From assembly GCA_036946625.1 (NCBI GenBank), contig JAQIIU010000002.1, positions 1,352,001 to 1,416,000 of the forward strand: 64,000 nucleotides of DNA. Reading direction: 5' to 3'. How positions within the stretch are numbered: position 1 is the stretch's first letter; each line of letters opens with the position of its first letter. Below are positions 9,666-19,987 of this stretch, piece by piece. The translations under genes were made by a program, and so were the position numbers. This stretch comes from Methylorubrum populi. GTDB lineage: Bacteria > Pseudomonadota > Alphaproteobacteria > Rhizobiales > Beijerinckiaceae. Below the pieces are notes generated by a model. That model was not told the DNA's origin. It ran no database searches and was given only the letters and a program-made list of their open reading frames with translations.

Positions 9666-11144
9666 GGCGTCCGTCGTCCTCCCGACATCCTCGGGGACGC
9701 AAACCCCGGCCCTCCCCGGCCGTTCCGCTCGGACACCGCCTGCGCGCTTGCGACGCGCGGCGCTCAGGCGCCGCCAGCGGATCACCAGCAGGATCGAGAC
9801 CGTCAGGAGCCCGGCGCAGAAGCCGGCCCAGATGCCGCGCCCGCCCATTCCCGCGCCCCAGGCGAGCGCCGCCCCGAGCGGCACGCCGATGCCCCAGTAG
9901 CCGGTGAGGGCGATCAGCATCGGCACCTTGGTGTCCTGCAGGCCGCGCAGGGCTCCGAGCGCCACCGACTGCACGCCGTCCGAGATCGCGAACAGGGCCG
10001 AGAAGATCAGGAAGCCGGCCGCGACCGGAAAGACGTCGGCCGCACCGGGTGCCCCCGCATCGAGGAACAGGCCGATCAGGGGACGCGGCGCGAGCAGTTG
10101 AAGCAGCGCGCAGGCCACCATGAAGCCGAAGCCGAGCCAGAGCGCCACGGCGCCCGCGCGGCGCAGGCCGGCCCGGTCGGCGGCCCCGAAGGCGCGCCCG
10201 ACCCGCACGGTCGCCGCCTGTCCGATGCCGTTGGGCACCATGAAGCAGGTCGCCGCGATCTGGAGCGTGACCGCGTGCGCGGCGAGCGGCACCGTGCCGA
10301 AGATGCCCATCGCCACGGTCGCCGCCTCGAACAGGCCGGCCTCGGCGATGCCGGCGACGCCCATCGGCAGGCCGATCCGCATCACGCGCCCCAGCCGCTC
10401 GGGGTCCAAGCGCCAGAGGCGGGCGAACATCCAGTGGCGGTGAAGGCCGGGGTCGAGCCGGATCACCGTGAGAAGCGCGGCGAGCGCCAGGAACTCGGTG
10501 AGCACGGTGCCGAGCGCCACGCCGACGATGCCGAGGTCGAGCGGCCCGAAGGCGAGGAAGGCGCCGAGCCCGAGATTGAGGGGAAGCGCGGCGAGGCTCA
10601 CCGCGAGCGGCGGTCCCGGCCGCTGGAGCGCGGCGAGCGCGCCCTTGAGCACCATGAAGGCGAGGGCCGGGAACATCCACCATTGCAGCACCCGCATGTA
10701 GGCGCCGGCCTCTTGGGCGACCGCCGGCTCCTGATGCAGCAGCCCGAGCAGACGTTCCGTGAACCACAGGCCCGGCATCAGCGCGAGCGTCACGAGGAAG
10801 CCGACCCAGAGCCCGGCCCGCACGGTGCGCCGCACCTCGCCGCTCTCGGCTCCGTCGGCCGCGCGGCCGACGGCCTCGGCGACCAGCGGCGCCACCGAGG
10901 AGGTGAGGCCGATGCCGCCGATGAACAGGAGCAGGTAGAGGCTGGTGGCGAGCGCACCGGCCGCGATCGGTTCGGCGCCGAGTTGGCCGAGCAGCACCGC
11001 ATCGGACGCCACCAGCCCGTGCTGGGCGAGATTGATGAGGACGAGCGGCGCCGACAGCTTCAGCGTCGCCCGCAACTCTTCCCGCCAGGGCGAGGCGGGC
11101 GGCCGCTCGAACCCGGTCGCCGCGAGGCTCGGTGAAGGCGTCAC
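9318..11144 (-). CDS. MATE family efflux transporter reading into DUF3140
   Basis: Residues about 25-455 are a 12-helix MATE exporter that expels drugs or metabolites using Na+ or H+. Typical segments are LSAPLVLINLAQHGLVASDA, ALGTVLTEFLALAALL, and a second half with NGIGQAATVRVGRAFGA. MATE proteins normally end near residue 460. Here no stop occurs, and the same frame continues through a basic linker into a complete DUF3140 domain (residues 494-608). It is either a true fusion or a lost stop with both products made. It starts 18 bases after the ABC exporter gene, in an apparent operon. Confidence 0.85.
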   Translation of the reverse strand: MTPSPSLAATGFERPPASPWREELRATLKLSAPLVLINLAQHGLVASDAVLLGQLGAEPIAAGALATSLYLLLFIGGIGLTSSVAPLVAEAVGRAADGAESGEVRRTVRAGLWVGFLVTLALMPGLWFTERLLGLLHQEPAVAQEAGAYMRVLQWWMFPALAFMVLKGALAALQRPGPPLAVSLAALPLNLGLGAFLAFGPLDLGIVGVALGTVLTEFLALAALLTVIRLDPGLHRHWMFARLWRLDPERLGRVMRIGLPMGVAGIAEAGLFEAATVAMGIFGTVPLAAHAVTLQIAATCFMVPNGIGQAATVRVGRAFGAADRAGLRRAGAVALWLGFGFMVACALLQLLAPRPLIGLFLDAGAPGAADVFPVAAGFLIFSALFAISDGVQSVALGALRGLQDTKVPMLIALTGYWGIGVPLGAALAWGAGMGGRGIWAGFCAGLLTVSILLVIRWRRLSAARRKRAGGVRAERPGRAGVCVPEDVGRTTDAMAGKDDHEAIWKDFEGAVNMTASALEKFLESDESRSVGQKKEGGEATGHRQGRRIVEILHKKKADLSDDDYAHMKKVVGYVHRHLKQGGPEDKARTKDSPWRLSLMNWGHDPLKD

Positions 11145-11162
11145 GACACCCCTCTCTTCCGC

Positions 11163-13019
<1,857 letters not shown>

Positions 13020-13136
13020 TTTTTCCGAGACACCGCGTGAGGGACGAGCGGCTGAGGTAAGCCTTCTTGACGCCGAGCCAACCCCGCGCCCATGCCGCAG
13101 GCAAGACTCCGCCCCGCCGCCGAAGCCCCGCCCGCG

Positions 13137-13625
13137 ATGCTGCGCCTCGCCCTCTACCAGCCCGACATTCCGCAGAATGCGGGCACGATGCTGCGCATGG
13201 CCGCCTGCCTCGGCGTCGCGGTCGAGATCATCGAGCCGGCGGGCTTCGACGTCTCCGACCGCCACCTGCGCCGCTCGGGCCTCGACTATCTCGACCACGT
13301 CGCGATCACCCGGCACCGCTCCTGGGACGCGTTCCAGGCATGGCGGCGCGAGACCGGCACCCGGCTCGTGCTCGCCACCACCGCCGGGTCGGCGCCCTAT
13401 ACGGGGCACGCGTTCCGCGACGGCGACTGCCTGCTGATGGGCCGCGAATCGGCCGGCGTGCCGGAGGCGGTCCACGCGGCGGCCGATTCGCGCGTCGTCG
13501 TGCCGATCCGGCCGGGCCTGCGCTCGCTCAACGTCGCGGTCTGCGCCGCGATGATCCTGGGCGAGGCGATCCGGCAGGTCGGGTCATCTTCGGGCGGCGG
13601 ATCGCGCGACGACAACGGTGCGTGA
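13137..13625 (+). CDS. trmL: tRNA (cytidine(34)-2'-O)-methyltransferase
   Basis: SPOUT methyltransferase that 2'-O-methylates the wobble base of tRNA-Leu. LALYQPDIPQNAGTMLRMAA, LLMGRESAGVPEAVH and IPIRPGLRSLNVAVCAAMIL-type motifs (here VPIRPGLRSLN) mark the family. The homologous N-terminus begins at ATG 13137 (162 aa, the family length). An in-frame ATG at 13092 would add 15 residues; neither start has a good ribosome site. Confidence 0.92.
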   Translation: MLRLALYQPDIPQNAGTMLRMAACLGVAVEIIEPAGFDVSDRHLRRSGLDYLDHVAITRHRSWDAFQAWRRETGTRLVLATTAGSAPYTGHAFRDGDCLLMGRESAGVPEAVHAAADSRVVVPIRPGLRSLNVAVCAAMILGEAIRQVGSSSGGGSRDDNGA

Positions 13626-13733
13626 TCGAACCGTCAGCGCGACGGTGACCTCCGTATCGGGGCCATCCGGCCTCGCGTCGGCCGGATCGCTGCCGGACAT
13701 CCATCATCGCATCCAAGGCGTGCACATCCCTTG

Positions 13734-13754
13734 AAAACACCGATTTGGTGTTTT
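13734..13754. promoter_or_regulatory. perfect inverted repeat upstream of the TnpB-like/psp cluster
   Basis: AAAACACC (13734-13741), spacer GATTT, GGTGTTTT (13747-13754), ending 11 bases before the first start of the psp-flotillin cluster. It could be an operator, a short hairpin, or the scar of a transposon end. It is the only AT-rich palindrome in this interval. Confidence 0.45.
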
Positions 13755-13765
13755 AAGCTCGATTC

Positions 13766-14257
13766 GTGTCCAGATCAGGAACGCTCCCGTCCCGCCTGAC
13801 CTACCGGCTCCTGCCCGAGCCGGCGGATCTCGCTGCGGTCCACACCCTGCTCGCAGCCTATCGGCGGATGCTCGTCCTCCTCGGGGAGATCCGCCGCGAG
13901 CACGGCCTGCGGGCCAACGTCGTCGCCCTGATCGAGCACGGCTACCAGCGCGTGCGCGACGAGACCGGGCTGCCGGCCCGACTCGTCACCCTCGGCATCC
14001 GCGATTTCGCGCAGCAGGCGAGCGGCCTCGACCCCGGAACGGTCACGTCGATGCCGCTCGACGACAAGCTGTTCAGCGTGAAGAGCGCCTCGGAGATCGC
14101 GCTCTCCACGCTCTGCGGCCGGCGCACCATGCCCTATCGCGTCGAGGGCTATGACGGCCCCTGGCGCGAACTCTCCAGCGCCCGCCTCACGGTCGCGGGC
14201 GACGCGCTCACCATCCAGGTGGGCGTCTCCGTCATCGCCCCGAAGGAGGAGACCCGC
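13766..14257 (+). CDS. protein resembling the N-terminal half of TnpB (no RuvC), in frame with PspA
   Basis: 164 codons before the PspA start, with no stop between. I read it as similar to the N-terminal region of IS605-type TnpB. LTYRLLPEPADLAAVHTLL begins like the first TnpB strand. HGYQRVRDETGLPARLVTL resembles the helical Y..ir..fGL.A motif. MPLDDKLFSVKSASEIALST followed by LTVAGDALTIQVGVSV resembles the strand-rich segment that ends where RuvC normally starts. None of the RuvC acidic motifs follow. It starts with GTG 13766. Alternatives are an unrelated small domain, or a separate gene whose stop was lost. This is inferred by eye only. Confidence 0.5.
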
Positions 14258-14906
14258 ATGCCCGAGACCATCCTGACCCGCGTCGGCCGGATCATCGGCG
14301 GATTGTCCAACGCCGCCCTCGACGCGGTGGAGGACCGCAACGGCCTCGCCGTGGCCGAGCAGGCCCTGCGCGAGATCGATGCGGTGATCCACGAGGCCCG
14401 GCTCGATCTCGGCCGGATCAAGGCCGAGGCGCACCGCCTCGGTGTCCGCCGCGGCCAGCTCGACGGCGAATCGACCGCGCTCCCGGAAAAGCTGTCGCTG
14501 GCGCTGTCGAGCGGGCGCGAGGATCTGGCGCGGGCCGGCATCGCCCGGCAGCTCGACCTGGAGAGTCAGATCGAAGCGATCGATTCGAGTCTCGCGGACG
14601 TGGCCGAGCGCCACGCGGCGGCCTCGAAGGCGTTGCAGGCGGCCCAAGCCGCCCGGCGCGACGCCGAGCACCGCATCGCGCTGCTTCGCAACCCCGCGCC
14701 CCAGGCGGCCGACCCGCTCGACGGCTACGGCCGCGAGGAGGCCACGCGCACCCCGCCAGCTCGAACAGTCGCTGCGGGCGATCGACCGGGTCACCGGCAC
14801 GGCTTCGGCCGCCGCCGACCCCTCGGTCGAGGAACTGGACCGCCTGCACCGCGACGACGCCATCGAGCGGCGGCTCGCCGCGCTGAAGCAGGGCCGACCT
14901 TCGTGA
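14258..14906 (+). pseudogene. PspA/IM30 family protein, apparent +1 frameshift
   Basis: ESCRT-III-like membrane-remodelling protein. PETILTRVGRIIGGLSNAAL and a long coiled coil (EQALREIDAVIHEARLDLGR ...) are PspA-like. AAGGAGG at 14242-14248 gives an excellent site for ATG 14258. The frame holds to about 14750, then must shift by one at a CCCC run (14751-14754) to regain RQLEQSLRAIDRVTG...LAALKQGRPS and the stop at 14904-14906. It is one extra C: either a sequencing artefact or a real mutation. The stop overlaps the next gene's GTG. Confidence 0.8.
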
Positions 14907-15581
14907 GCGCGCTGGTCAGCCCCCTCGCCGGCCCCGCGCTGTTCCCCTTCACCCTGGCGGCGGCGGTGATGGCCGGCCTCGTCGTGGTCGAGGCCCTGTC
15001 CCTCTTCGTCGGACAGTCCCTCTCCGGGCTGGTCGATGGCGCCCTCGGCCACGACGCAGGCCAGCCGGGCGGCGGCGGCGACCTCGCGACCGCGGCGGAT
15101 GCGAACGGGCCGCTCTCCCCCCGCCGCCCTGATGTCGTGGATCAATCTCGGCCGCGTGCCCTTCCTGATCCTGCTGATCCTGGCGCTCGCCGCCTTCGCG
15201 CTGGCGGGCTTCGTCCTGCAAGGCCTCGCCTCCGCCCTCCTCGCTCCCCTGCCGGCACCGGTCGCCGTCCCGCTCGCCGGCGCGGCGACGCTGCCGGCGC
15301 TCCGGGTCTCGACCAAGGCCATCGCCGGCCTGATCCCGCGCGACGAGAGCTACGTCGTCACCGCCGACGACCTGATCGGGGCGACCGCCGAGGTCACGCT
15401 CGGTCCCCTCGACCAGGGACTGCCCGGGCAGGTCCGAGCCCTCGACCGCCACGGCAACGCCCATTTCCTGCGCGCCCGCGCCGCCCCCGGGGCGCCTCCC
15501 ATGGAATCCGGCACCCGCGTCCTCATCGTCGACCGGGCCGACGCCGTCTACGTCGCGGTGCCCGCCGCGCCGGATCTCTGA
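14903..15581 (+). pseudogene. YqiJ-like membrane protein with OB-fold domain, apparent +1 frameshift
   Basis: Begins with GTG overlapping the pspA stop (GTGA). Helices LFPFTLAAAVMAGLVVVEAL and VPFLILLILALAAFALAGFV flank an acidic/Gly loop. The C-terminus (about 90 aa, ATAEVTLGPLDQGLPGQVRA) is an NfeD/OB-like domain. This is the YqiJ layout, always seen beside flotillin YqiK in many proteobacteria. The frame breaks in a six-C run (15117-15122); removing one C restores LSPAALMSWINLGRV. Same lesion type as pspA. Confidence 0.78.
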
Positions 15582-15609
15582 CTTCCCCCAGCCGAAAGGA
15601 TCGCTCACG

Positions 15610-17310
15610 ATGGACATGGTCGGTTCCGGTCTCGTCAACCTGCTGGTGATCGCCGGCATCATCGTCGTCGCGCTGCTCGGCATCGGCTTCGTGTTCAGCC
15701 GGCTCTACCGGCGCACGACCCGCGACACCGCCTTCGTCCGCACCGGCCTCGGCGGACGCAAGGTCGTGGTCGACGGCGGCGCGGTGCTGCTGCCGGTGTT
15801 CCACTCCATCGCCATGGTGAACCTCAACACCCTGCGGCTGGAGGTGAAGCGCTCGGGCAACGAGTCGCTCATCACCAAGGACCGGCTGCGGGCCGACATC
15901 ACGGTCGAGTTCTACGTCCGGGTCGAGCCCAAGGAGGAGTCGATCGCGCTCGCCGCCCAGACGCTCGGCGACCGCACCAACGACGCCATGCTGCTGCGCG
16001 AACTGATCGAGGCGAAGTTCGTCGATGCCCTGCGCGCGGTCGCCGCCGGCATGACCCTGCCCGACCTTCAGGAGAAGCGCGCCGCCTTCGTGAAGGGGGT
16101 GCAGGAGGCGGTCTCGGGCGACCTGCGCCACAACGGCCTCGAACTCGAATCCGCCTCGCTGACCCGGCTCGACCAGACCTCGATCGAGCATTTCAACCCG
16201 GACAACTCGTTCGACGCGGAAGGGCTGGCCCGGCTGAAGGAGATCACCGAGCAGCGCCGCAAGGAGCGCAACGCCACCGAGCGCGACGCCGAGGTGGCCG
16301 TGGCCGAGAAGGACCGCGAGACCGCGCTCAAGCAGCTCGAGATCCAGCGCACCACCCGCGAGGCGGAGCTGGCCCAGGAGCGCGACATCGCCAACAAGAC
16401 CGCCGAGACCCGCGCCGAGACGGCCCAGGCCGAGCAGCGCGCCCAGCAGAGCGAGGAGACCGCCCGGATCGAGCGCGAGCAGGCGGTGCGCCTGCGCGAG
16501 GCGGAAGCGCGCAAGAACTCGGAGGGCGCCCGGATCGAGGCCGACCTCGCCATCGCCCAGCGCAACGCGGAGGCCGAGCGCGAGCGCCAGCTCGTGCTGC
16601 AGGACAACGCCATCAGGATCGCCGAGCGCTCGCAGAAGGAATCCGAAGCCCGCGCCGCCGCCAAGGCCGCCGAGGCCCTGGCGGTCGCCGCGGAGGAGCG
16701 CGTCGCCACCGCCAAGGCCAAGGAGATCGCCGAGCGCGAGCGCGAGGTCACGGTCATCGCCGCCAAGCGCGAGGCCGAGAAGGATGCCACCGGCATCACG
16801 GTCACGGCCGAGGCCGAGCGGCGCGCGGCGGAGGACCGGGCCAACGCGATCACCACCCTCGCCGAGGCCGAGGCGACCGCCGCCGCCTCGAAGGCGGAGG
16901 CCATCGCCCAGCTCGGCCGGGCGGAGGCCGAGCGCGAGCGGGTGATGAACGAGGCCCGCAACGCCCTCTCGGCGGAGGCGCGCGCCTACGAGACCGGCCT
17001 GAAGCGCCTCGGCATCATCCCGGATGCCCTGCGCGAGAGCATGCGGGCGGTGGAGAAGATCGACTCGATCCGCATCTTCGACGCGGGCGGCATGATGGGA
17101 GGCGGCGCGGGCGGCGCTTCCGCAAGCTTCGGCGACAGCCTGTCGGGCCACCTGCTGCGCTACCAGTACAACAGCCCGATCCTCGGGGCGATCCTCGACG
17201 AGGCGGGTTTTTCCGACGGAAAGGGCAGCCTCGGCGCGCTGGTCGGCGGTCTGAGGAACGGCACGGCGGCCAAGCCCGTCGCGGACGGGCATGCCGGCGC
17301 GGATGCGTGA
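15610..17310 (+). CDS. flotillin (YqiK-like band-7 protein)
   Basis: 566 aa. An N-terminal transmembrane helix (LVNLLVIAGIIVVALLGIGF), an SPFH/band-7 domain (about 35-210), then a very long Glu/Ala/Arg-rich coiled coil (about 215-470, repeated EAE/RAE units) and a Gly-rich tail. Flotillins organise membrane microdomains; with PspA and YqiJ they form an envelope-stability module. GAAAGGATCGCTCACG precedes the ATG. It is the last intact gene of the cluster. Confidence 0.92.
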   Translation: MDMVGSGLVNLLVIAGIIVVALLGIGFVFSRLYRRTTRDTAFVRTGLGGRKVVVDGGAVLLPVFHSIAMVNLNTLRLEVKRSGNESLITKDRLRADITVEFYVRVEPKEESIALAAQTLGDRTNDAMLLRELIEAKFVDALRAVAAGMTLPDLQEKRAAFVKGVQEAVSGDLRHNGLELESASLTRLDQTSIEHFNPDNSFDAEGLARLKEITEQRRKERNATERDAEVAVAEKDRETALKQLEIQRTTREAELAQERDIANKTAETRAETAQAEQRAQQSEETARIEREQAVRLREAEARKNSEGARIEADLAIAQRNAEAERERQLVLQDNAIRIAERSQKESEARAAAKAAEALAVAAEERVATAKAKEIAEREREVTVIAAKREAEKDATGITVTAEAERRAAEDRANAITTLAEAEATAAASKAEAIAQLGRAEAERERVMNEARNALSAEARAYETGLKRLGIIPDALRESMRAVEKIDSIRIFDAGGMMGGGAGGASASFGDSLSGHLLRYQYNSPILGAILDEAGFSDGKGSLGALVGGLRNGTAAKPVADGHAGADA

Positions 17311-17346
17311 CCGAAAAGAAACGCAGGCTTCGAAATGACCCGAGCG

Positions 17347-17472
17347 GTGAGAGCCTGTTCGACTGCGATGATCCCATCTCGACCCTCAGGATCAGGGTGG
17401 GGATGGGAGTCATGGCTTTCCTCTCGCCTGGCCGCGGCCTGACGAAGACACGTCGGCCGGTCAAACAGGCCC
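17347..17472. repeat. short inverted-repeat element abutting the IS
   Basis: GCCTGTTCGAC (17353-17363) and GTCAAACAGGC (17460-17470) are inverted copies (10 of 11). Between them CCCATC...ACCCT pairs with AGGGT...GATGGG (17373-17407). No gene lies here. It may be a MITE or the remnant of an older IS into which, or beside which, the IS4-type element inserted. Confidence 0.45.
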
Positions 17473-18927
17473 TGAGAGCTATGCCTTTTAAGGTTCGTTT
17501 ATATTAACTATATCCTTGCAATGAGCGAAGCATTGCAAGGATCCGATCCAGTCTGGTCTGCCGTCATTGAACGGTTCGAGAACTATGCGCCGACGAGCCT
17601 GATGGCCCGCACGGCCTTGGAACACGCGCTGCCGGCCGGCTGGATCGACGAGGTGTTCGAGCAGCATCGCCAGCGGCAATACACGCGGGAGTTGCTGTTC
17701 TCCACTGTCGTCAGGCTGACGATGCTCGTCGCTCTCGGCCTGCGCTCGTCGTTGCACGCCGCTGCGCGCGAAGCCGAAGACCTGACCGTCTCGCTGCCCG
17801 CCCTCTACGACAAGGTCAACCGCACCGAGCCCGACCTGCTGCGCGCCCTCGTGCGCGGCAGCGCGACCCGACTGGCCCCGGTGATGACCGCGGCGGGCAC
17901 CGGCCATCCGAGCCTGCCGGGCTACGCACTGCGCGTGCTGGACGGCAACCATCTGCCCGGCAGCGACAAGCGCCTGAAGCCTCTGCGCGCGCATCGCGGC
18001 GCCGCCCTGCCGGGGCAGACCCTGGTCGTCTACGATCCCGATACCGGCCTGGCCGTCGATCTGGTGGCGGCCGAAGATGCTTATGCCGACGAACGGGCGC
18101 TGGCCCGGGCCCTCCTGGACGCTGCCGCGCCCGGTCAGGTCTGGGTCGCCGATCGGCACTTCTGTGTCCGGACCTGGCTGCAGGGTCTGGTTGAGGCAGG
18201 CAGCCACTTCGTGGTGCGTCGGCACGGCAACCATCCCCGCCTGGGCGCGCAGGGGGATTGGCAGGCGTGCGGCTCCTGCGAGACCGGCACACTGTGTGAG
18301 CAGAGCATTACGCTGGAGGGGAGCGGCGATGCGTGGCGGCGCATCGCGCTGAGCTTGACGGCGCCAACGACGGAGGGAGACCGGACGATCTGGCTGTGGA
18401 GCAACCTGCCGGCGAGCGTCAGTGCGGCGCAGATCGCGCAGGTGTATCGGCGACGCTGGCGGATCGAGGGTCTGTTCCTGCAGATGGAACGGGTGCTGCA
18501 CAGCGAGGCCGGTCGCCTGGGTCGTCCGCGGGCGGCCCTGCTGGGGTTTGCCGCTGCCGTTCTGGCCCACAACGTGCTGAGCCTGCTGAGCGCGTGCATC
18601 GAGCAGGTGCACGGGCCCGAGCCGCGGGTCTCGGTGTTCCACCTGAGCCGTCAGATCGGTGCCGGCTACGAGGGGCTGATGGTGGCGCTCGGACACGGCT
18701 CTGTGTTGACGGGCCAGGAGGATGCGGCGAGCGTCGCGGCCCGCTTGCTCGCCTTGGCGGAGCGGGTCGACCCAGGGCGGATTGCAACCAGCCCGCGTGG
18801 TCCCAAGCGCAAGGTCGACAAGCCCTATGTAGCGGCGGCTACGGCCCGAAAACACGTCGCCACCGCCAGGGTCCTCGAAAAGGCCAAGCTAATGGCTAAG
18901 AAAACACCTTAAAAGGCATGGCTCTCA
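17473..18927 (+). mobile_element. IS4-type insertion sequence, about 1455 bp
   Basis: Terminal inverted repeats of 22 bp with one mismatch: left TGAGAGCTATGCC...AAGGT (17473-17494), right its complement with C for T (18906-18927). It holds one transposase gene. The flanks (ACAGGCCC left, CAGCTCGT right) are not direct repeats, so no target duplication is visible. That suggests a deletion or recombination after insertion. Confidence 0.85.
17521..18912 (+). CDS. IS4 family transposase
   Basis: 463-aa DDE transposase, apparently intact. The first Asp lies in VLDGNHLPGSDKRLKPL, the second in VWVADRHFCVRTW, and the Glu in the Y-R-E signature (YRRRWRIEGLFLQME). C-terminal Lys/Arg-rich tail. The ATG follows the left repeat by 26 bases. 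Transcription is on the plus strand, the same as the flotillin gene upstream. Confidence 0.95.
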   Translation: MSEALQGSDPVWSAVIERFENYAPTSLMARTALEHALPAGWIDEVFEQHRQRQYTRELLFSTVVRLTMLVALGLRSSLHAAAREAEDLTVSLPALYDKVNRTEPDLLRALVRGSATRLAPVMTAAGTGHPSLPGYALRVLDGNHLPGSDKRLKPLRAHRGAALPGQTLVVYDPDTGLAVDLVAAEDAYADERALARALLDAAAPGQVWVADRHFCVRTWLQGLVEAGSHFVVRRHGNHPRLGAQGDWQACGSCETGTLCEQSITLEGSGDAWRRIALSLTAPTTEGDRTIWLWSNLPASVSAAQIAQVYRRRWRIEGLFLQMERVLHSEAGRLGRPRAALLGFAAAVLAHNVLSLLSACIEQVHGPEPRVSVFHLSRQIGAGYEGLMVALGHGSVLTGQEDAASVAARLLALAERVDPGRIATSPRGPKRKVDKPYVAAATARKHVATARVLEKAKLMAKKTP

Positions 18928-19143
18928 CAGCTCGTCATCCAACCCGCAGCACTCGGCCAGGAAGAGCAGCGAACGGACCTCGGCAGGCTTCACGAAGTCG
19001 AACGGAATCCGCCGCCCACCGTCTTCGAGGGAGCGGATCTCCTCGTATCCTCGAGACGAGCGCGGCAACAGGTGCTTCGGCAGCGGGGCCGTCTTGCGCG
19101 ACCAGGACACCTGCGGCCACGAGAGCATCGTCTTTTCAGACAA
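18925..19143 (-). pseudogene. hypothetical gene fragment cut by the IS right end
   Basis: About 72 codons, not recognised (SLEDGGRRIPFDFVKPAEVR, LLFLAECCGLDDEL). Its stop codon TGA is supplied by the IS terminal repeat, so the original C-terminus is missing. No continuation is visible left of the IS. Start TTG 19143 or ATG 19128. It may be the passenger of an older element whose end resembles CTGTCAGAGCCTG (complement of 19145-19157). Confidence 0.4.
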
Positions 19144-19160
19144 GCAGGCTCTGACAGGGT

Positions 19161-19691
19161 TCAGAACGGGATGTCGTCGTCGAGGTCGTAGTTCGGCTTG
19201 GCGCCGCCGCCCGAGGAGGGCCGGCGGTCGCCGCCGCCGGAGCGGCTCGAACCGTAATCGTCGCGCCCGCCGCGATCCCCCCCCCGGCTGATCTGGCCGC
19301 CGCCCTCGTCGTCACCCGCGAAGTCGCCGCCGCCCCCGCCGCGGCCGTCGAGGATCGTCATCTCGCCGCGGAAGCGCTGGAGCACCACCTCGGTGGTGTA
19401 CTTCTCGACACCCGACTGGTCGGTCCATTTGCGGGTCTGGAGCTGGCCCTCGACGTAGACCTTGGAGCCCTTGCGCAGATACTGCTCGGCCACGCGGGCG
19501 AGGTTGTCGTTGTAGATCACGACCGAGTGCCACTCGGTCTTCTCCTTGCGCTCACCCGACGCCTTGTCCTTCCAGGACTCCGACGTGGCGATGCGCAGGT
19601 TCACCACGGGATCACCCGAGGACAGGCGCCGGGTCTCGGGATCGCGCCCGAGATTGCCGACGAGGATCACCTTGTTGACGCTGCCCGCCAT
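19161..19691 (-). CDS. ssb: single-stranded DNA-binding protein
   Basis: Coats single-stranded DNA in replication and repair. The OB-fold occupies residues 1-110 ([44 protein letters not shown]). A Gly/Arg/Asp-rich linker follows, ending in the acidic protein-interaction tip DLDDDIPF. 176 aa fits alphaproteobacterial SSB. No uvrA neighbour is visible in this window. Confidence 0.97.
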   Translation of the reverse strand: MAGSVNKVILVGNLGRDPETRRLSSGDPVVNLRIATSESWKDKASGERKEKTEWHSVVIYNDNLARVAEQYLRKGSKVYVEGQLQTRKWTDQSGVEKYTTEVVLQRFRGEMTILDGRGGGGGDFAGDDEGGGQISRGGDRGGRDDYGSSRSGGGDRRPSSGGGAKPNYDLDDDIPF

Positions 19692-19907
19692 CTCATCTCT
19701 CCATCCGGTCCGATCTCACAGGGCATTTCTCGTCACGCCCGCGATGGCCGCGACTCTGAGCGTCCTGCCCCGGCGGGGCAAGCGGGTCGCAGGGCTTGTA
19801 CCCGCTTCCCACCGCGCTGCCGCCGTTCGTCATGTTCTATCTTTGTTCGAAAGATCGGGCAAGCTTTGCGACGCCTGTCCCAGGGCTGCGGATACGGGTT
19901 CACGCAA

Positions 19908-19985
19908 GCAAGCCTTTCGGATGCCGATCCGCCCCCTCGGTCGTCATTCCGGAGCGCTGAACGAGCGAACCCGGTCCCGGCCACC
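19908..19985. repeat. short intergenic repeat, variant type
   Basis: GATGCCGATCCGCCCCCTCG followed by GTCGTCATTCCGGAGCGCTG. A close relative occurs near 31945-32060 (GATGCCGATCCGCCCCCCTC, GTCGTCATCCCGGGGCGCCG). It fills part of the 19692-19987 gap, which otherwise shows nothing beyond the ssb promoter region. Confidence 0.55.
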
Positions 19986-19987
19986 TG

